35,738 nucleotides of DNA. Source: Saccoglossus kowalevskii. Taxonomy: Eukaryota; Hemichordata; Enteropneusta; Harrimaniidae. The notes beneath the pieces are model-generated. The model made no database searches. It saw only the letters and a list, made by a program, of their open reading frames with translations, and was not told the DNA's origin. This document shows positions 33,544 to 35,738 of the stretch, piece after piece. Location of the stretch: NCBI RefSeq assembly GCF_000003605.2, contig NW_003120925.1, positions 1 through 35,738 of the forward strand. The letters run 5' to 3'. Position numbers and translations under genes: made by a program. The stretch's first letter is position 1. The number at the start of each line of letters is the position of its first letter.

Positions 33544-34029
33544 AATAATAATAATTTTATTAACACTTACACATTCTCCTTAGGGATTGGCAATGGTTAC
33601 AAATGTTTGAGAAAGAATAACAGATTAATAAAATACAAAAAACTAAGCTAATACATTACAGAGAAAACAAAGTATTATACTATAAAAAAATAGAAAACAA
33701 AATAAAAAACTCAACTGTCATTAGGGTAGTTATTTCAAAACACTTCTTTAGGTACCTTGCTACAGGCGGAATTTAGTTAAATTTTCGCGCAAATTTGGTT
33801 TTTAATTCTCGGTATGTTCTTAATTTTTTTTATCTATTGTCGTTATGTAATTTACTTTTCCAAGTTAATATAAATGATGTTTGCATATTTTTATTGATTT
33901 GTCCTAATTGCCTTGCTGTTAGAATTTCATTGTATCGACCAGGTTAGACTGGTTGATGTTATTCAAAATAGAGTCTATATTAGTGTGCCATTTACTATTG
34001 ATTTTATTATTTCTATACCATGTAACACC
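33544..34029 (-). mobile_element. 3' end of a second non-LTR retrotransposon
   Basis: The minus strand contains KWHTNIDSILNNINQSNLV (from about 34000). After a frameshift it reads TWKSKLHND and, past one TAA, KLRTYRELKTKFAR (33785-33826). These are the conserved words of the C-terminal domain beyond the RT in CR1-like and related elements. About 240 bp of 3' UTR follow, with AATAAA at 33556-33561 directly beside an (ATT)4 tail at 33544-33555. The 3' sequence differs from the element at 29.8 kb, so this is another family or subfamily. Confidence 0.78.
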
Positions 34030-34696
34030 TCTGAAAACAAACATAGATTTAGAATTACTGCCGCTATTGACATTGAACTTTGTTCTTCCATAAAGCAGCA
34101 GTTTCTCTCTTCAAATAATCAAAAATACCCTTGATACTCTGGAGAAGTATGTCCATTGTTTCACGACAACGACTGTATCAAGGGATTTTCGTCTTCACAA
34201 TTTCTCAAGATAAACGTCCCAAGGTCGTTTTGTTTACTAGAAGGAAATGCCCTTTGGCAGCATTTCTTGTATTAATTACCATTGCACAAAAAAGCAGCAA
34301 ATACTGTTACTGAAGCAGAGAATTTACATGAATCTTTTTCCTCGGCCATCACGCAAACTACAAATCAAGACTTTCACCTCATCCATAGTTGATGAAAGCC
34401 GTCATGAATAATGTATTGTGACGTATTTTAACCCTGGATTCTGACCTTGCATTCTGGCCACATTTACTGCCATTTCATACCCGTTCAATTTTATTTCACT
34501 ATTTAATCCAGATTCCACGATATTTAATATTCAAAACCAACCTTCATTTCACTGTCACTCTAATTTTCACTTTTCTAAAATTATTTTACTGATCAAAGGA
34601 CCATCATCCAATATCCCATAGTACTTCGGCAGACACAGCGACGATCGCCAACATAACTACAACTAACCTCACTCTCAGGAGCTGGGGAATCAGTGG
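34030..34696. other. Unassigned DNA upstream of the second non-LTR end
   Basis: This stretch may include more decayed RT sequence on the minus strand near 34030-34300, but no motif is clear. Plus-strand frames here are not recognisable. Confidence 0.35.
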
Positions 34697-35105
34697 CTTT
34701 CTAACAAGCCACTTTCTATGTGCCCTCGAATCAAGTATTGTGACGTCATTCGTTTTCAGTACATGCGCACATGTTTACTGTACATGACTGCGTCACCAAA
34801 GTGAGCAAGGTCACTTATCGGACCTTTGACAAAAACAGAAGCCTGGTCAAACTAAACGAGTCTGTCGAACAAGGTAAGAAGTGATTATGAACGCTTTATA
34901 CCAATTATCAGATTGTGGTACTGTGTTTTGAATACGTTCATGTTTTGTTCTTGCGAGAAATGTCGGATCTAGGTCAATAGAAATTCATACAATACCCTTG
35001 TAATGGAACTGATCTGTAATGTATGTGTATCGAATTGATTTCAAAGCATATGTGTGGCGACAACATAATCATTTATCATAGTATCACTGTCTTAATTCAT
35101 CATTG
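34697..35105 (-). repeat. Dispersed repeat X, partial inverted copy C
   Basis: The reverse complement matches copy A from about 18735 to 19148, including GACCTAGATCCGACATTTCT, CAAAACACAGTACCACAATC and the outer end GTTAGAAAGCCA. Only the promoter-like end of repeat X is present. C is close enough to A to suggest it is as young as or younger than copy B. Confidence 0.85.
34741..34875 (+). promoter_or_regulatory. Promoter-like end of repeat X copy C
   Basis: This copy has a perfect CRE palindrome TGACGTCA (34741-34748), an NRF1-like ATGCGCA about 15 bp on, and CAAG|GTAAGAAGTG with GT at 34874-34875. It points right, toward the CpG-richer segment at the window edge. Confidence 0.4.
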
Positions 35106-35519
35106 CTAAGTGATCTTGACGCAATGATCCCGGGACCCGCCGTAGGCGGCAGTATTTTCATGCGAGGTCAATTTTGGATCACCAGGTCATTCCTAAACGC
35201 GTAATTAGGACTGAGACGAGAATCAATTTTGGGTGGCAGAAATCAACCAAAGACGCTTATTTGGGTATAATTTGCGCTGTCAAGACAAAGTTCAGGTTAA
35301 TAAAATAAGATTGACGATGTTTTCCCAGGAGAAAAAAGTGAATTATTTGTTGAAAATAGCGGAGAAAAATGTATACGCACAAATCGTGACGTCGACTCTA
35401 CGCATGCAATGCAGCGTCATGGAAATTGTCTACAGTACACGTACACTCATCTTTCGATGACGTAGGTTATTTTTCTAGCCAGCCCAGGACGCCGTACAAA
35501 CATTGCACTAAGAGAAGGT
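35106..35519 (+). promoter_or_regulatory. CpG-richer, promoter-like segment with splice donor
   Basis: CpGs are dense here compared with the AT-rich DNA around it (ACGCG, GCGAGG, GTGACGTCGACTC, GATGACGTAGG). CRE-type sites TGACGTCG (near 35388) and TGACGTAG (near 35458) flank a CGCATGC word, and AGAAG|GTAAGAG at 35518 is a good donor. This fits a promoter and first exon of a gene running off the right edge. A 75-codon frame at 35233-35460 overlaps it and has no recognisable domain. Confidence 0.35.
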
Positions 35520-35738
35520 AAGAGCTCTTGCCCTTTTCCACAGATTTTAATATATTCTTAACAATTGCTTTACCTATAAAACTCTGCACACCATGCTATG
35601 ATCATTCAGTGTTTTGAACTAAACGACTCATCGCTTAGCAAAGCCGATTTTCAGGATTTATTGGCACATAATGTCATGAATCAGGGAATCTAATGGCCAA
35701 AAATAAATCGCCAAATATTGCATCGTACATAAATGATG
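35520..35738. other. Right edge of window, nothing recognised
   Basis: This AT-rich stretch directly follows the donor-like site. It would be intron if that site is used. Confidence 0.4.

Noticed and set aside
16560-35738. tRNA or rRNA genes
   Set aside because: I scanned by eye for B-box words such as GGTTCGA; the one near 26978 has no partner A box or cloverleaf. A tRNAscan-SE or Infernal run would settle it.

Overview
The window looks like nuclear DNA of an animal, most likely a marine invertebrate. The reasons are a long higher-order tandem satellite, spliced coding exons, a Penelope-like GIY-YIG retroelement, two CR1/L2-like non-LTR retrotransposon remnants, and AT-rich intergenic DNA full of decayed repeats. 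I see no bacterial operon, rRNA, tRNA or CRISPR array. The species cannot be told from the sequence.

Region 1 (1-16559) is one uninterrupted satellite array. It has a 50-bp monomer and contains 331 full monomers plus a 13-bp partial one. Nine net length changes (+1, -1 or -2 bp) set the phase along the array. Monomer types recur in fixed order, so this is a higher-order repeat (HOR) array. A 22-monomer (1.1 kb) unit occurs three times, and a 7-monomer unit occurs five times behind one marker monomer type. The window opens inside the array, so its left edge is not seen. The right edge is at about 16559.

Region 2 (about 16.6-19.4 kb) is copy A of an unclassified dispersed repeat, here called repeat X. 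It is split by a 5'-truncated Penelope-like element on the minus strand. Copy B of repeat X lies at about 27.2-29.45 kb. An inverted partial copy C lies at 34.70-35.10 kb. One end of all three copies carries CRE-like and NRF1-like motifs followed by a GT splice-donor-like site, like a promoter with a first exon.

Region 3 (about 20.6-25.4 kb) holds the only likely host gene: minus-strand exons of a class I SAM-dependent methyltransferase resembling the juvenile-hormone-acid-methyltransferase-like group. The exons are short and easily missed. They are in the right order and show the motif I, motif II and C-terminal patterns. Some middle and terminal exons were not found, one intron phase does not match, and the motif I glycine is replaced by cysteine, so it may be a pseudogene. 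A degenerate tandem repeat of about 140 bp lies in one of its introns.

Region 4 (29.8-34.1 kb) holds a dead non-LTR retrotransposon on the minus strand (PHD-like ORF1, endonuclease, reverse transcriptase with internal deletions, ATT tail) and the 3' end of a second one. The right edge (35.1-35.5 kb) is CpG-richer than its surroundings and may be the promoter and first exon of a gene outside the window.
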